Below are positions 9,539-18,785 of a stretch of 64,000 bases of DNA, piece by piece. Each line of letters begins with the position of its first letter. Position 1 is the stretch's first letter. The position numbers and the translations under genes are program-made. The notes beneath the pieces are model-generated. The model was not told the origin of the DNA, searched no databases, and was given only the letters and a program-made list of their open reading frames with translations. Source of the DNA: Caldilineaceae bacterium (lineage in GTDB: Bacteria > Chloroflexota > Anaerolineae > Caldilineales > Caldilineaceae); contig JAPKMW010000002.1 of assembly GCA_026645575.1 (NCBI GenBank), forward strand, positions 242,566 through 306,565. The letters are read 5' to 3'.

Positions 9539-10819
9539 CTACCGAACTAGAATGTGTGGCGCCGCGACTTCCTGGTAAACATCAAGCATCCGGGCGGTGA
9601 TCGCCTCCCAGCTATATTGCTTGGCATAGGCGCGGGCCTGTTGTCCTAATTTTTGCCGCAGATCCTTGTCTGTGAGCAAGACCAACAGACGGGCCGCCAG
9701 CGCTTCGGGATCACGCGAAGGCACATGAAAGCCAGTGACGCCTGGTTGAATCAGGTGGGCCAGCCCGCCCACTTCCGACGCAATGACCGGTGTGCCCATC
9801 GCCATCGCTTCCAGAGCGACCATGCCAAAGCTCTCATAGTGCGACGGCATGACGACCACCTCGGCGGCGGCATAGTAGTAGGGCAGAATGTCCTGGTCTT
9901 TGGCGCCCAGAAAGGTGACGAGATCGTGAATGCCCAGATCAGTGCGCAACTGTTGGAGGCGCCCCATCTCGGTGTCCAAGTCATCGCGCCAGGGGTCGCC
10001 ACCAACAATCGCTAGACAGGTATTGCGGATCGCTTCCGGGTGGCGCTCTTGCAAAATGGACATGGCGCGCAGGAGCGTGTCAACACCCTTGAGTGGTTCG
10101 ATGCGCCCGACAAAGAGAATGTTGCCATCGCCGCAAGGGATGCCAACTTTGGTCTTGGCCGCTTTCTTGTCAATGGGGTGAAAGCGCCCCAGATCAACGC
10201 CGGGCGGGATGACGCGAATTTTGCCGGGGTCGGCGGCGTAGTAGTCGAGCAACTGCTGCTCTTCAGCGGGCGTGGCGGCGATAATACGGTCGGCAATGCG
10301 GATGACATGTGCTTCGCCGTCGAGGCGATCTTGTGGCGCGCGTTCGCTGGGGTCTTGGGCGATCAAATTTTTCATATGGCCCAGCGTATGGAACATGTGG
10401 ACAATCGGGGCGTGAGGCCAGGCGCGCTGTAACTGTTCTGCCACCAACCCGGAGAGCCAATAGTGGCTGTGGATGAGATCGTAGTGGATGCCTTCGGCTT
10501 CGGCAAAGGCGAGGACGCCCTCGGCAAATTCATTCAGGTAATTGCCCACTTCGGCCACCGGGATCGGTTTTTCCGGGCCAGCCGGGACATGGATTACACG
10601 ACCACCTGGCCCTAGTTCGTGTTTGATCCGGGGTTGACAATCATCCTGGGAGCGGGTGAAGACATCGACTTCGACGCCGAAACAGCCTAGCTCCCGACCA
10701 AAGTCGCGCACGTAGACATTCATGCCACCTGTCTTTTTGCCGCCCAACAAGGCCAAGGGACAAGTGTGGACACTAAGCATGGCAACGCGACGGACAGGCG
10801 CTGTGAAGGAGTAATTCAT
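9539..10819 (-). CDS. GT4-family glycosyltransferase (MshA/sucrose-phosphate-synthase-like)
   Basis: Retaining glycosyltransferase with two Rossmann domains (GT-B), 426 residues. The N-terminal glycine loop GGKKTGGMNVYVRDFGRELG, HSHYWLSG, the linker VIPPGVDLGRFHP, VGRIEPLKG, and the C-terminal nucleotide-sugar motif ESFGMVALEAMAMGTPVIAS with the E-x7-E acidic pair are all present. The N-terminal motif is shared by MshA (inositol-phosphate GlcNAc transfer) and sucrose-synthase-like GT4 enzymes; I cannot decide the acceptor. A GGGGAA ribosome site precedes the ATG. It is divergent from a PIG-L deacetylase, a pairing known in mycothiol- and bacillithiol-type pathways, but no ligase gene is nearby. 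Confidence 0.85.
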   Translation of the reverse strand: MNYSFTAPVRRVAMLSVHTCPLALLGGKKTGGMNVYVRDFGRELGCFGVEVDVFTRSQDDCQPRIKHELGPGGRVIHVPAGPEKPIPVAEVGNYLNEFAEGVLAFAEAEGIHYDLIHSHYWLSGLVAEQLQRAWPHAPIVHMFHTLGHMKNLIAQDPSERAPQDRLDGEAHVIRIADRIIAATPAEEQQLLDYYAADPGKIRVIPPGVDLGRFHPIDKKAAKTKVGIPCGDGNILFVGRIEPLKGVDTLLRAMSILQERHPEAIRNTCLAIVGGDPWRDDLDTEMGRLQQLRTDLGIHDLVTFLGAKDQDILPYYYAAAEVVVMPSHYESFGMVALEAMAMGTPVIASEVGGLAHLIQPGVTGFHVPSRDPEALAARLLVLLTDKDLRQKLGQQARAYAKQYSWEAITARMLDVYQEVAAPHILVR

Positions 10820-11039
10820 GATAATTGGTTCCCCTTAGAGTAGAAGTTTTTGCGTTAGCATGTTTAGAGATTAGGAGATAAAGAGAGTAAGAGATTCCTC
10901 ATAAGCGCCATGTCTGTATGATTAAATAAAGCCAAATACTCAGCAAAACTCGAATCTCTCATTCTCTGTAGCTCTGGATCTCCCAGCCCGTAACACTGTA
11001 ACACAGCTAATCGATTATCGACTGTAAGCAAAAAACAAA

Positions 11040-11810
11040 ATGCAAGCTTTTTACGATGCAATTTATTTGTCCCCGCATCTTGATGATGTCACCTTATCCT
11101 GTGGCGGTCAAGTGTTTCAAGCGACCTGTGCTGGTCAACAGGTGTTGATCGTCACCATCACCGCTGGCGATCCGCCCCACAGCGCTGTTTCCGGCTATGC
11201 CCAAAGCCTCCATGACCGTTGGGCATTGGTGACGGATGCGGTTGCTGCCCGTCGCGCTGAGGATGAAGCTGCCAACGCCATTTTGGGCGCCGATACGCTA
11301 CACTGGTCGCTGCCCGATTGTATTTACCGCTATCATCCGACCACTGGCTCACCTTTCTATGTCTCTGATCCAGATATTTTTGGCGAGGTGAATCCGGCTG
11401 AATTGCCAGTGGTGGCAACCCTGAGCGAACAAATCGCTGCGTTGCCCGCCCATCAGCAACTGTATGTGCCCTTAACCATTGGTCATCATGTGGATCACCA
11501 ACTAACCCGGCTGGCTGCCGAGCAAGCTTTTCCCCAAGCTGCGCTCTGCTACTATGAAGATTATCCCTATGCCCAAAAGCCTGGCGCACTGGCTTTGGTA
11601 ATCCCAGAGAACAACCGAACTTGGCAGGCAACCACCGTCCCGTTGACGGAAACCGCCATTCAGGCCAAAATCGCCGCCATCGCTGCCTTCAAGTCACAGT
11701 TTAGCACCTTTTTCCAAGATCTTGCGGATCTGGAAAGGCAAATTCGCACATTTACCGCCAGCGTCGGCGGTGAACGGCTCTGGCAGCAAGGTAGACAGGG
11801 AAACAGGTAG
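11040..11810 (+). CDS. PIG-L/LmbE-family deacetylase
   Basis: Zinc-dependent N-acetylglucosamine-type deacetylase fold, 256 residues, cytoplasmic. The metal site is SPHLDDVTLSCGG (His13, Asp15, Asp16; the PHPDD-type motif) together with GHHVDH (His150, His153). Members include MshB, BshB and the antibiotic-pathway LmbE proteins, which remove acetyl groups from amino-sugar conjugates. It is divergent from a GT4 glycosyltransferase, which could supply such a conjugate. No clear Shine-Dalgarno sequence precedes the ATG. The exact substrate is not predictable. Confidence 0.88.
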   Translation: MQAFYDAIYLSPHLDDVTLSCGGQVFQATCAGQQVLIVTITAGDPPHSAVSGYAQSLHDRWALVTDAVAARRAEDEAANAILGADTLHWSLPDCIYRYHPTTGSPFYVSDPDIFGEVNPAELPVVATLSEQIAALPAHQQLYVPLTIGHHVDHQLTRLAAEQAFPQAALCYYEDYPYAQKPGALALVIPENNRTWQATTVPLTETAIQAKIAAIAAFKSQFSTFFQDLADLERQIRTFTASVGGERLWQQGRQGNR

Positions 11811-11880
11811 ACAGGTAGACAGGTATTGTCAACGAGGCCCTGTCTACCTGTCTACCTATCTACCTATCTACCTATCTACC
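11795..11880. repeat. Short tandem tract forming an inverted repeat (GACAGGTA / TACCTGTC)
   Basis: A run of AGACAGGT-type units overlapping the end of the PIG-L gene is followed after about 20 bases by complementary TACCTGTCTACC and TACCTATC units. The two halves can pair over roughly 30 bases. The tract extends the last codons of the gene (RQGNR). Confidence 0.7.
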
Positions 11881-11919
11881 AAACTTAAATAATTCAACCA
11901 TCTACTCAAAGGAGGATTT

Positions 11920-12693
11920 ATGGGCTACAGCCTCTGTTCCTACAGCTTCCACCGCACAACCAAGGCGGGGAATCTCGACATTTTTAGCTACATCGCCTTT
12001 TGTAAAGGTGCTGGTTTTACCCAGCTTGACCCCTGGATGTTGCACTTACAGGCCGGCTACGACGACAACGCCTTTCTGGATCGGGTAAAGGCCGCCGCTG
12101 CCGCGATGGAACTGCCCTTTGGCTGTGTCGCCGTCGATGGCGCCCACATCTACGAGCCGACTGCTGAAGCTCGCGCCGCCAATCGCCAACGGGCCTACCG
12201 CTGGATCGACATCTGCGAATATCTGGGCGCACCCCAAGTGCGTATCGACGCCGGTGGACGCGAAGAGAGCGCCGAGCAGATCATCGATATTGTCGTTGCC
12301 GGCTACCAGGACATTATCGCCAAAGCGCGCAACCAGGGCGTCGAGGTGATCATCGAAAACCACTGGGGTCCCTTTAAGCACCCGGACAATCTCTACAAGC
12401 TGCTCGACGCCGTCGATGGCCTGGGCTTGCTCTTCGACTCCTACAACTGGCCTGAAGGCACCCACGAGCGCGCCTGGCAACAGTACGCCAAGTACGCGCG
12501 CTTGACCCACTTCAAAACCTTCGCCTTCGACGCCAATGGCAACGAACCGGAGTGGGACATCCCCCGCGTCATTGGCATCCTCAAGGCCGCCGGCTATGAT
12601 GGCGCCTGGGGCATCGAAAGCACCCCCAACGATGGCCGCGAGGCCGATGCAGCGTTGCGGACGTTGGCGTTGCTGAAGCGCACACTGGAATAA
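11920..12693 (+). CDS. TIM-barrel sugar phosphate isomerase/epimerase-like
   Basis: Xylose-isomerase-like TIM barrel (AP-endonuclease 2 family), 257 residues, as in IolE/IolI, hydroxypyruvate isomerase and sugar epimerases. Readable strands include [43 protein letters not shown] with the metal-ligand Glu, and [12 protein letters not shown] strong AAAGGAGG precedes the ATG. It is followed directly by a Gfo/Idh/MocA dehydrogenase, the pairing seen in inositol and related polyol pathways, so a keto-sugar or inosose isomerisation/dehydration is plausible. Confidence 0.8.
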   Translation: MGYSLCSYSFHRTTKAGNLDIFSYIAFCKGAGFTQLDPWMLHLQAGYDDNAFLDRVKAAAAAMELPFGCVAVDGAHIYEPTAEARAANRQRAYRWIDICEYLGAPQVRIDAGGREESAEQIIDIVVAGYQDIIAKARNQGVEVIIENHWGPFKHPDNLYKLLDAVDGLGLLFDSYNWPEGTHERAWQQYAKYARLTHFKTFAFDANGNEPEWDIPRVIGILKAAGYDGAWGIESTPNDGREADAALRTLALLKRTLE

Positions 12694-12694
12694 C

Positions 12695-12795
12695 TGACAA
12701 GGTGAAGGGGTGAAGGGGTGACAGAGTAACAAAGTGATTCGCAATTACACGATCATCTTGTCACCTTGTCACCCCCTCACCCCTTCACCTTGTCA
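12695..12795. repeat. Inverted repeat of purine and pyrimidine tracts
   Basis: Left half TGACAAGGTGAAGGGGTGAA and onwards (12695-12737) is complementary to the right half TCACCCCTTCACC-type tract (12753-12795) with small offsets. It lies between two genes that look co-functional. A related pyrimidine tract (CACCCTGTCACCCTGTCACC) recurs near 20315. Confidence 0.7.
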
Positions 12796-12838
12796 CCCCT
12801 CCATTTTGTCTCTTATCACTTATAACAAACGGGGACCT

Positions 12839-13945
12839 ATGAGTACAAACAAAGCACGGGTCGGCGTCATCGGCGTCGGCCAGATTGGGAAACATCATTT
12901 AAGCAACTACAGCAAAATTGCCAACGCGGAAGTGGTCGCCATTGCCGATGTCAATGAGGCCGAGGCGCAACGGGTGGCGGGGATGTTTAACATTCCCAAT
13001 GTTTACACCGATTTTCGCCAACTGCTCCAGCGCGATGACATTGAAGCGGTTGATGTCTGTCTGCACAACAACTTTCATGCGCCAGTGACGATTGCCGCGT
13101 TGCAGGCGGGCAAGCATGTCTTCTGTGAGAAACCGATGGCCGGCGCCTATATCGACGCCGAACAGATGTTTAAGACGGCGCGTGAAACAGGGCGCAACTT
13201 GCACATCCAGTGTCAGAACATCTTCCAAAATGCTGCCAAAGCTGCCAAGGTCTTGATCGACGGTGGTCAGTTGGGCAAGGTCTACCATGCGCGCTCGGTC
13301 GGCCATCGCCGCCGTGGTCGCCCCTATGTCGATGGCTACGGCAGCCCCACCTTTGTGCAGAAGCAGAACTCGGCGGGCGGCGCTCTTTATGACATGGGCG
13401 TCTACCACATCAACACGATTCTTTTCCTGCTGGGCAATCCCCAGGTGCTGCGCATCTCCGGCAAGACCTACCAGGAGATGCCGATGGATGCCCGCCGTCA
13501 GGCCAACAGCGGCTATAGCGTCGAAGAGTTGGGCTTGGGCTTTATCCGCCTGGCCGATGGTATGACCCTCGACATTATCGAAGCGTGGGCCGTCCACATG
13601 GACAAGTTTGATGGCTCTATGATCTTTGGCAGCGAAGGGGGCATTCGTCTCGACCCCTTTGGCTACTTCCGCACCATCAACGATATTGACTTTGACCTGA
13701 CCACACCGCTCGATCGCTTCGACTGGCGCCAACATGCTGTCCACGAGGTGGGTGATGTCTACGACAGCCCGCAACACCACTGGGTCGCTGCGCTGCAAGG
13801 GCGTGTTCCGTTGATCCCGATGGACGAAATCGCCCTCAACACCATGCTCATCTCCGAAGGCATCTACCTCTCCGACCGCTTGGGCCGCGAAGTGACCGCC
13901 GAGGAAGTGCGCGAAATGTCGGTTTCGACGGCGATTAAGTTATAA
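12839..13945 (+). CDS. Gfo/Idh/MocA-family oxidoreductase
   Basis: NAD(P)-dependent sugar or polyol dehydrogenase, 368 residues. The Rossmann loop is [12 protein letters not shown] near residue 10, and the catalytic-lysine motif is FCEKPMAG. The C-terminal alpha/beta domain carries the [14 protein letters not shown] segment where a substrate-binding Asp/His pair normally lies. The ATG at 12839 follows GGGGACCT; upstream in-frame sequence is part of the repeat tract. With the preceding TIM-barrel enzyme it suggests oxidation of an inositol- or aldose-like substrate. Confidence 0.88.
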   Translation: MSTNKARVGVIGVGQIGKHHLSNYSKIANAEVVAIADVNEAEAQRVAGMFNIPNVYTDFRQLLQRDDIEAVDVCLHNNFHAPVTIAALQAGKHVFCEKPMAGAYIDAEQMFKTARETGRNLHIQCQNIFQNAAKAAKVLIDGGQLGKVYHARSVGHRRRGRPYVDGYGSPTFVQKQNSAGGALYDMGVYHINTILFLLGNPQVLRISGKTYQEMPMDARRQANSGYSVEELGLGFIRLADGMTLDIIEAWAVHMDKFDGSMIFGSEGGIRLDPFGYFRTINDIDFDLTTPLDRFDWRQHAVHEVGDVYDSPQHHWVAALQGRVPLIPMDEIALNTMLISEGIYLSDRLGREVTAEEVREMSVSTAIKL

Positions 13946-14096
13946 CGTGGATCGTGTTGCGTGTTGCGTATACCTGGGAAAACATGATAGTTGTTACATT
14001 AATCTGTAGGGTATCATTTTCGCTGTTATCAGCAGGATTTCCCCTGCCGTCTTCATAACAGTTCACGCAACACGCAATACGGTCAAGGAATATGCC

Positions 14097-14594
14097 ATGA
14101 ACAAGCAAGACTTATTGACTCTCTACGATTATAACTACTGGGCCAATGCGCGGATCTTGCGGGCGGCCGCGCAGGTGGCGCACGCAGATTTTATTGCGCC
14201 GCGTAGCTTTAGTCACGGTGGGCTGCGGGGGACGCTGGTACATGCCTTGTCCGCCGAATGGATTTGGCGTACACGCTTTCAGGAAAAAGTGTATCCGCCA
14301 AAGTTACTGGCCGAAACCGATTTCCCCAGCTTTGCCGATCTACAAACGCGCTGGCAACAGGAAGAGCAAGCCATGCGTGCCTATGTCAGCAGTTTAACCG
14401 ATGAGCAGATCAACGGCCCAATGTTCTATCGCACCCTCAACGGCGCGTCTTATGAACATCCGCTGTGGCAACTGCTGGTCCATGTCGTCAACCACGGCAC
14501 GCAACACCGCGGCGAAGCGGCTGCGCTCTTAACCGAATTAGGTCACTCGCCGGGTGATATTGATTTGATTATTTATCTGCGGGAAAAGCAGTAA
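14097..14594 (+). CDS. DinB/YfiT-family metalloprotein
   Basis: Four-helix-bundle DinB protein, 165 residues, with the three expected metal-binding histidines His49 (LVHALSAEW), His133 and His137 (HVVNHGTQHRGE). The superfamily includes thiol-S-transferases using bacillithiol, mycothiol or glutathione and stress proteins of unknown activity. The N-terminal segment LLTLYDYNYWANARI is typical. Short G/C-rich repeats (GTGTTGCGTGTTGCG and ACGCAACACGCAA) flank the gap before it. The cofactor thiol, if any, is unknown. Confidence 0.85.
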   Translation: MNKQDLLTLYDYNYWANARILRAAAQVAHADFIAPRSFSHGGLRGTLVHALSAEWIWRTRFQEKVYPPKLLAETDFPSFADLQTRWQQEEQAMRAYVSSLTDEQINGPMFYRTLNGASYEHPLWQLLVHVVNHGTQHRGEAAALLTELGHSPGDIDLIIYLREKQ

Positions 14595-14595
14595 T

Positions 14596-14664
14596 GGATA
14601 ATGGATATTAGATATTGGGTGATTGCCAATCAACTAATCACCCAATATCTAATATCCATTATCC
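14596..14664. repeat. Family D perfect 29-bp inverted repeat
   Basis: Arms 14596-14624 and 14636-14664 are exact complements (GGATAATGGATATTAGATAT and onwards), loop 11 bases. A related imperfect copy follows the rhamnose mutarotase gene. Confidence 0.9.
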
Positions 14665-14682
14665 CAATATGAGTAAAACCCT

Positions 14683-15423
14683 ATGCAAATCGAACCTAAT
14701 GTTTATCTCGTCGGCAGTGGTCGAGCAGGGTTTGACCTGACCGATCCCTTTGATTGCAATATTTATCTTTTTGACAGTGGCGATGGCTATGTCCTTTTTG
14801 ACGCTGGCACGGGGATGGGAACCGAGCAGATTCTTGCGGTCTGTCAGCGCGATGGTGTGGCGTTGACGCAAATTCGCCACCTCTTCCTGACCCACGCCCA
14901 TTCCGATCACGGGGGTGGGGCTGCTCATTTGCGCGACCGGTTGCCTTTGCAGGTTTATGCCAGAACCCGTACCGCCGAGATCGTCAGCACCGGTGACGAA
15001 GCGGCGGTCTCGTTGCCAATTGCGCGTGATGGCGGCATGTATCCGGCCAATTATGTCTACCGCGCCTGTCCGGTTGAACATCGGTTGACCGATGGGCAGG
15101 TCGTCACCATTGGCAGCCTGCAAATCGAAACCATTGCCACGCCCGGTCATAGCCATGATCACACCTCCTACCTGGTTACGGCCAACGGCAAACGCTATTT
15201 GGTCGGCGGCGATGCGATTTTCTTTGGCGGGCGGGTGGTTTGGCAGAATATCTACGATTGCAGCGTACCCGACACCAACCAGTCGATCCAGAAGCTGGCG
15301 ACCTATGATTTTGATGCGCTGCTGGCCGGTCATCTCAACTTTAGCCTGCGCGACGGCAAGCGTCATGTGTTGGCCGCCTGCGCCATCATTGCCCAAATGG
15401 GCTGTCCCCAGTCGATCTTGTAA
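14683..15423 (+). CDS. Metallo-beta-lactamase-fold hydrolase
   Basis: Cytoplasmic MBL-fold protein, 246 residues, with a complete dinuclear metal site: HAHSDH (His71, His73, Asp75, His76), His156 in TPGHSHDH, Asp177 in GGDAIFF and His217 in LLAGH. The architecture fits glyoxalase II-like or other ester/thioester hydrolases. It follows the DinB gene after a perfect hairpin. Nothing in the sequence fixes the substrate. Confidence 0.88.
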   Translation: MQIEPNVYLVGSGRAGFDLTDPFDCNIYLFDSGDGYVLFDAGTGMGTEQILAVCQRDGVALTQIRHLFLTHAHSDHGGGAAHLRDRLPLQVYARTRTAEIVSTGDEAAVSLPIARDGGMYPANYVYRACPVEHRLTDGQVVTIGSLQIETIATPGHSHDHTSYLVTANGKRYLVGGDAIFFGGRVVWQNIYDCSVPDTNQSIQKLATYDFDALLAGHLNFSLRDGKRHVLAACAIIAQMGCPQSIL

Positions 15424-15452
15424 TGTTTCATAAGAAAGTCGTGAGCCGTTGA

Positions 15453-15533
15453 CCCGTCCCGTAGGGACGCTTGAATTTAGGATGGAAATCAAATAAAAAA
15501 TCTAGCCTTAAACTCAGCCATCCCTATGGGACG
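15453..15533. repeat. Family A inverted repeat, copy 2
   Basis: CCCGTCCCGTAGGGACGCTT at the left, complementary AACTCAGCCATCCCTATGGG and ACG at the right, about 30 bases between arms. It ends 24 bases before the start of the next gene. Confidence 0.8.
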
Positions 15534-15557
15534 AAACCATCTCTGCGGAGCAATGCA

Positions 15558-16775
15558 ATGATCCATTTTCAGACCGTCTGCCTTTCTTGCACAACCGTCC
15601 AGACCAACCCTGCAGCCTTTGTGTGTGACCATTGTCGTGGCCCGCTCGGTTTTCGCTATGACTACAAGGGTGTGGAGTGGGACGACCGTTTTCGTAACAA
15701 CATGTGGCGTTATTGGCGGCTGCTGCCAATTGCGGACCCGACCCAGATTGTCACCTTAGGCGAAGGGGGGACACCGCTGTTGCGGAGCCATGCCTTTCAC
15801 GGGGCCCAGGTCTACCTAAAGGATGAAACGCGCAACCCCACCGGCTCCCATAAAGATCGACCGCTCTCGCTGGCGGTGAACCATGCCCGCTCGATTGGCG
15901 CCCGCACCTCCTTTGTCGTCTCCGCCGGCAGCACTGGGATCTCCAACGCCGCGTTGGCGGCGCGGGCCGGGTTGCAGAGTGTGGTCATCATGAGCGCCGG
16001 TACGCCACCCGAACGAGTCTATTCCATGTTTGCCCTTGGCTCAACTGTGCTGGAAGTGCAGGGCGACATTGACGCGCTGATCGACGAGGTGATCCGCATT
16101 TGTCATACGCAAGGGCTATATTTGAGTTCAACCAGCCGCGGCTCCAATCCCTACCAGGCCGAAGCCAACAAGACGATTGCTTATGAAATTGTGGAAGAAC
16201 TGGGCGATGCGCCGGAGTGGATGGTGATTCCGGTTGGCGGTGGCGGTACGCTGGCCGGTGTTTTGCGTGGTTTTGAAGATTTGCAAGCGCTGGGCAAAAT
16301 TACGACGCTGCCGCGGCTGGTGGGTGTGTTACCCCATGCCTACAACGCGCTGGAAGTCGCGCTGGCGCGTGGCTTAGAAAGTTGGGATGAAGTGTTGGCG
16401 CTGCCCTACCATGATCTGCCGCCGACGATCCTGGTTAAGCTGGCGCATGGCTATCCGCCTGATGGCATGGAAGCCTTAGATGCAGTGCGACGAACGGACG
16501 GCTTCTTCTTCTCCGTCACGGATGAAGAAGCGCTGGTTGCGCAACAGCGTTGTGGTCATGGCGAAGGGTTGTATGTGGAACCATCAACCGGCGCCTGCTT
16601 GGCCGGCTTGGAACGGCTGCTGGCCTCTGGTCACGTTGCCCCGACGGCGACGGTGGTGGCGTTGGTGAGCGGCTCCGGGTTTCGTGAAAATTTTGTGACC
16701 ATGGCGCGGCGCCCGTTAGCCAAACAGACCATTGCACCGGAACAATTGGCAACCACGTTGCATACATTGCGCTAA
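15558..16775 (+). CDS. Threonine synthase-like PLP enzyme
   Basis: Fold-type II pyridoxal-phosphate enzyme, 405 residues. An N-terminal zinc ribbon (Cys8, Cys11, Cys23, Cys26) precedes the catalytic domain, as in many long threonine synthases. The PLP lysine is Lys99 in NPTGSHKDRP and the phosphate loop is VPVGGGGTLAG-like (VIPVGGGGTLAG). It would convert O-phosphohomoserine to threonine, although close relatives include other beta/gamma-eliminating enzymes, so I leave the gene symbol blank. GGAG seven bases before the ATG supports the start. Confidence 0.8.
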   Translation: MIHFQTVCLSCTTVQTNPAAFVCDHCRGPLGFRYDYKGVEWDDRFRNNMWRYWRLLPIADPTQIVTLGEGGTPLLRSHAFHGAQVYLKDETRNPTGSHKDRPLSLAVNHARSIGARTSFVVSAGSTGISNAALAARAGLQSVVIMSAGTPPERVYSMFALGSTVLEVQGDIDALIDEVIRICHTQGLYLSSTSRGSNPYQAEANKTIAYEIVEELGDAPEWMVIPVGGGGTLAGVLRGFEDLQALGKITTLPRLVGVLPHAYNALEVALARGLESWDEVLALPYHDLPPTILVKLAHGYPPDGMEALDAVRRTDGFFFSVTDEEALVAQQRCGHGEGLYVEPSTGACLAGLERLLASGHVAPTATVVALVSGSGFRENFVTMARRPLAKQTIAPEQLATTLHTLR

Positions 16776-16793
16776 AGGCAGACCCTATCCACT

Positions 16794-18347
16794 ATGACCA
16801 CTTCCAAAAAGCTTGGCCTCTTCCTGCTCTGGTGCACCGGGCTGTTGACCGTGCTTGGCTGCAATTTACTTTTTCCCATGCCTGAACCAACCCCGAACGC
16901 TCTAGATAACCTGCCGGCGGCGGCGACAACGCGGCGGTCAACAGCGACGCTGACAAGGCAACCGGCTGTATCACCTACGGCCCTTGCTACGTTGCTTCAG
17001 GCGCTTGTGCCAACTGCCCAACCGACAGCAACCGCAACACCGATCCCAACGCCGCAACCTACTGTGCCGCCCGCAGCGCGGGTCAACGCTGATTTGGTCA
17101 ATCTACGTGGCGGCCCCGGCACCAATTATGCCATTGTCGGTCAGGCGCGCACGGGCGATCAGATCACGGTGGTGGGGCGCAACGCGGCTGGCGACTGGTG
17201 GCGTGTCTGTTGTCCGTTGGGGCAAACGGGCGAAAGTTGGGTCAGCGCCCAGTTTGTTGATCTGCAACTACCGGCTGGTCAAAGCGCGGCGGCGATCCCA
17301 CTGGCGACCATTCCTGCGCCGCCGGCGCCGGTTGTCCAAGCAGCCAGTGGCGGCAGTGTCGGCCCTGGTAACAGTGGCGGCAGTGGTGGTGGGTCGGGGG
17401 CAGGGTTGCCGGGTGCTGGCGGCTTTGGCGCCCCCGGCGGCAACCCGCTTACCGGTCAAGGTGGTGGGCGACCGGGACAGCGCCCGATCATCGTCTGCGT
17501 TAACAACGATTACGCCGCCCGCCCGCAACCAGGCTTGAGTCAGGCCGATGTGGTCTATGAATATTTGATGGAAGGGTACGGCATCACCCGCTTTAGCGCC
17601 ATCTTCTATGGCGAAGAGAGCGCCCAGATCGGCCCGGTACGCAGCGCACGGCTGATCAACTACTACATGGGCGCGCTCTATGACGCCGGGTTGGCCTGTT
17701 CCGGCGCCAGCGATCAGGTACGCTACGCCCTGAAACATGAAGCGCCCTTTCCGTATATGGATATTGACCTCGACGACCCATCGAATGCGCGCTACTCGGT
17801 CAGCATCGGCAGCGACTACCGGACGCGTTTGCGCACCAGCACCGGTGGTCTACGGCGCTGGTTGGCCGATTGGGGTGTGGAAAAAGCGCCCAATGTGCGC
17901 AGCTTTACCTTTGGCGGGACGCCAGGCGGTGGGACAACGGCCAATCGCATTACCATTCCCTATCCAGCCGGCACAGGCAGTCAGGTCGCCTATCAATATG
18001 ATGGTGGCAGCGGACGCTACCTGCGCTTTATGGGGGGCGGCGCCCACACCGATGGTAATACGGGCGGACAACTGGCTGTGGAAAATGTGATCGTTCAGAT
18101 TGTTACCCACGAGGCAACCAACATTGTGGAAGACAGCCTGGGCAGCACAAGCATCCGTCTGAATCTCTTTGGCAGCGGTGGCGCCATTGTCTTTCGCGAC
18201 GGGCAAGCCTTCGCCGGTAGTTGGCGCAGCGACAGTCGCGGCGATCTCCCGCGCTTCTTTGACCAAAATGGCGCCGAAGTTCCGTTAAAACCAGGCAAGA
18301 GCTGGATCAGCGTGGTGCCGCCCAGTTATACAGTCAGTTATCAATAG
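16794..18347 (+). CDS. SH3-domain plus DUF3048 lipoprotein
   Basis: Exported lipoprotein of 517 residues with lipobox LTVLGC (Cys23). After a Thr/Pro linker comes a bacterial SH3 domain (ADLVNLRGGPGTNYAIVG...GDWWRVC), a Gly/Ser-rich spacer, and a DUF3048 (YerB-like) domain from about residue 225 (RPIIVCVNNDYAARPQPGLS, GPVRSARL, SGASDQVRYALK). DUF3048 proteins are surface lipoproteins of unknown biochemical role. A paralogue without the SH3 domain is encoded on the other strand at 48.9-50.0 kb. Confidence 0.85.
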   Translation: MTTSKKLGLFLLWCTGLLTVLGCNLLFPMPEPTPNALDNLPAAATTRRSTATLTRQPAVSPTALATLLQALVPTAQPTATATPIPTPQPTVPPAARVNADLVNLRGGPGTNYAIVGQARTGDQITVVGRNAAGDWWRVCCPLGQTGESWVSAQFVDLQLPAGQSAAAIPLATIPAPPAPVVQAASGGSVGPGNSGGSGGGSGAGLPGAGGFGAPGGNPLTGQGGGRPGQRPIIVCVNNDYAARPQPGLSQADVVYEYLMEGYGITRFSAIFYGEESAQIGPVRSARLINYYMGALYDAGLACSGASDQVRYALKHEAPFPYMDIDLDDPSNARYSVSIGSDYRTRLRTSTGGLRRWLADWGVEKAPNVRSFTFGGTPGGGTTANRITIPYPAGTGSQVAYQYDGGSGRYLRFMGGGAHTDGNTGGQLAVENVIVQIVTHEATNIVEDSLGSTSIRLNLFGSGGAIVFRDGQAFAGSWRSDSRGDLPRFFDQNGAEVPLKPGKSWISVVPPSYTVSYQ

Positions 18348-18369
18348 AAACAAATTGAAAGGAAGAGAC

Positions 18370-18690
18370 ATGCAACGCGTCTGCTTTTTATTAAAAGTGA
18401 AACAGGAAAAACTGGCCGAGTACAAAAAAGCCCATGAAGCCGTCTGGGAAGAGATGCTCCAAGCCCTGCGCGAGACCGGCTGGCACAACTATTCGCTCTA
18501 TCTGCGTGATGACGGCCTCCTCGTCGGCTACCTGGAGACGCCCGACTTTCAGGCGGCATTGCAAGGCATGGCGCAGCGCGACGTCAACGAACGTTGGCAA
18601 GCGGCGATGGCCCCTTATTTTGAACAGCTCGAAGGTCGCCGGCCTGATGAAGGGCTGCTGGTGCTGGAAGAAGTGTTTCATTTGCAGTAG
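18370..18690 (+). CDS. rhaM: L-rhamnose mutarotase
   Basis: Interconverts alpha and beta anomers of L-rhamnose; 106 residues against 104 in E. coli RhaM. The dimeric ferredoxin-like family signature is clear: EYKKAHEAVWEEM with Tyr18 and catalytic His22, HNYSLYL, and the C-terminal EEVFHLQ. An AAAGGAAG ribosome site supports the ATG. The following gene encodes an aldose-ketose isomerase-like enzyme, so the pair probably prepares and isomerises a deoxy-sugar such as rhamnose or fucose. Confidence 0.9.
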   Translation: MQRVCFLLKVKQEKLAEYKKAHEAVWEEMLQALRETGWHNYSLYLRDDGLLVGYLETPDFQAALQGMAQRDVNERWQAAMAPYFEQLEGRRPDEGLLVLEEVFHLQ

Positions 18691-18696
18691 CAAGAA

Positions 18697-18759
18697 GATA
18701 TTAGGTATTAGATATTGGGTATTTGCTGGACCGATCCCCAATAGCTAATATCCAATATC
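18697..18759. repeat. Family D inverted repeat, imperfect copy
   Basis: 23-bp arms with three mismatches (GATATTAGGTATTAGATATT at left). Related to the perfect copy at 14596-14664. Confidence 0.75.
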
Positions 18760-18785
18760 CCAACAAAATGAAAGAGGGCTAGACT

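Noticed and set aside
10864..11061. 65-codon minus-strand frame between the GT4 and PIG-L genes
   Set aside because: No ribosome site or family, overlaps the PIG-L start, and the DNA is a purine/pyrimidine-rich repeat-like tract.
11795..11880. CRISPR-like repeated units
   Set aside because: Units are about 8 bases with no spacers; it is a slippage tract forming a hairpin.
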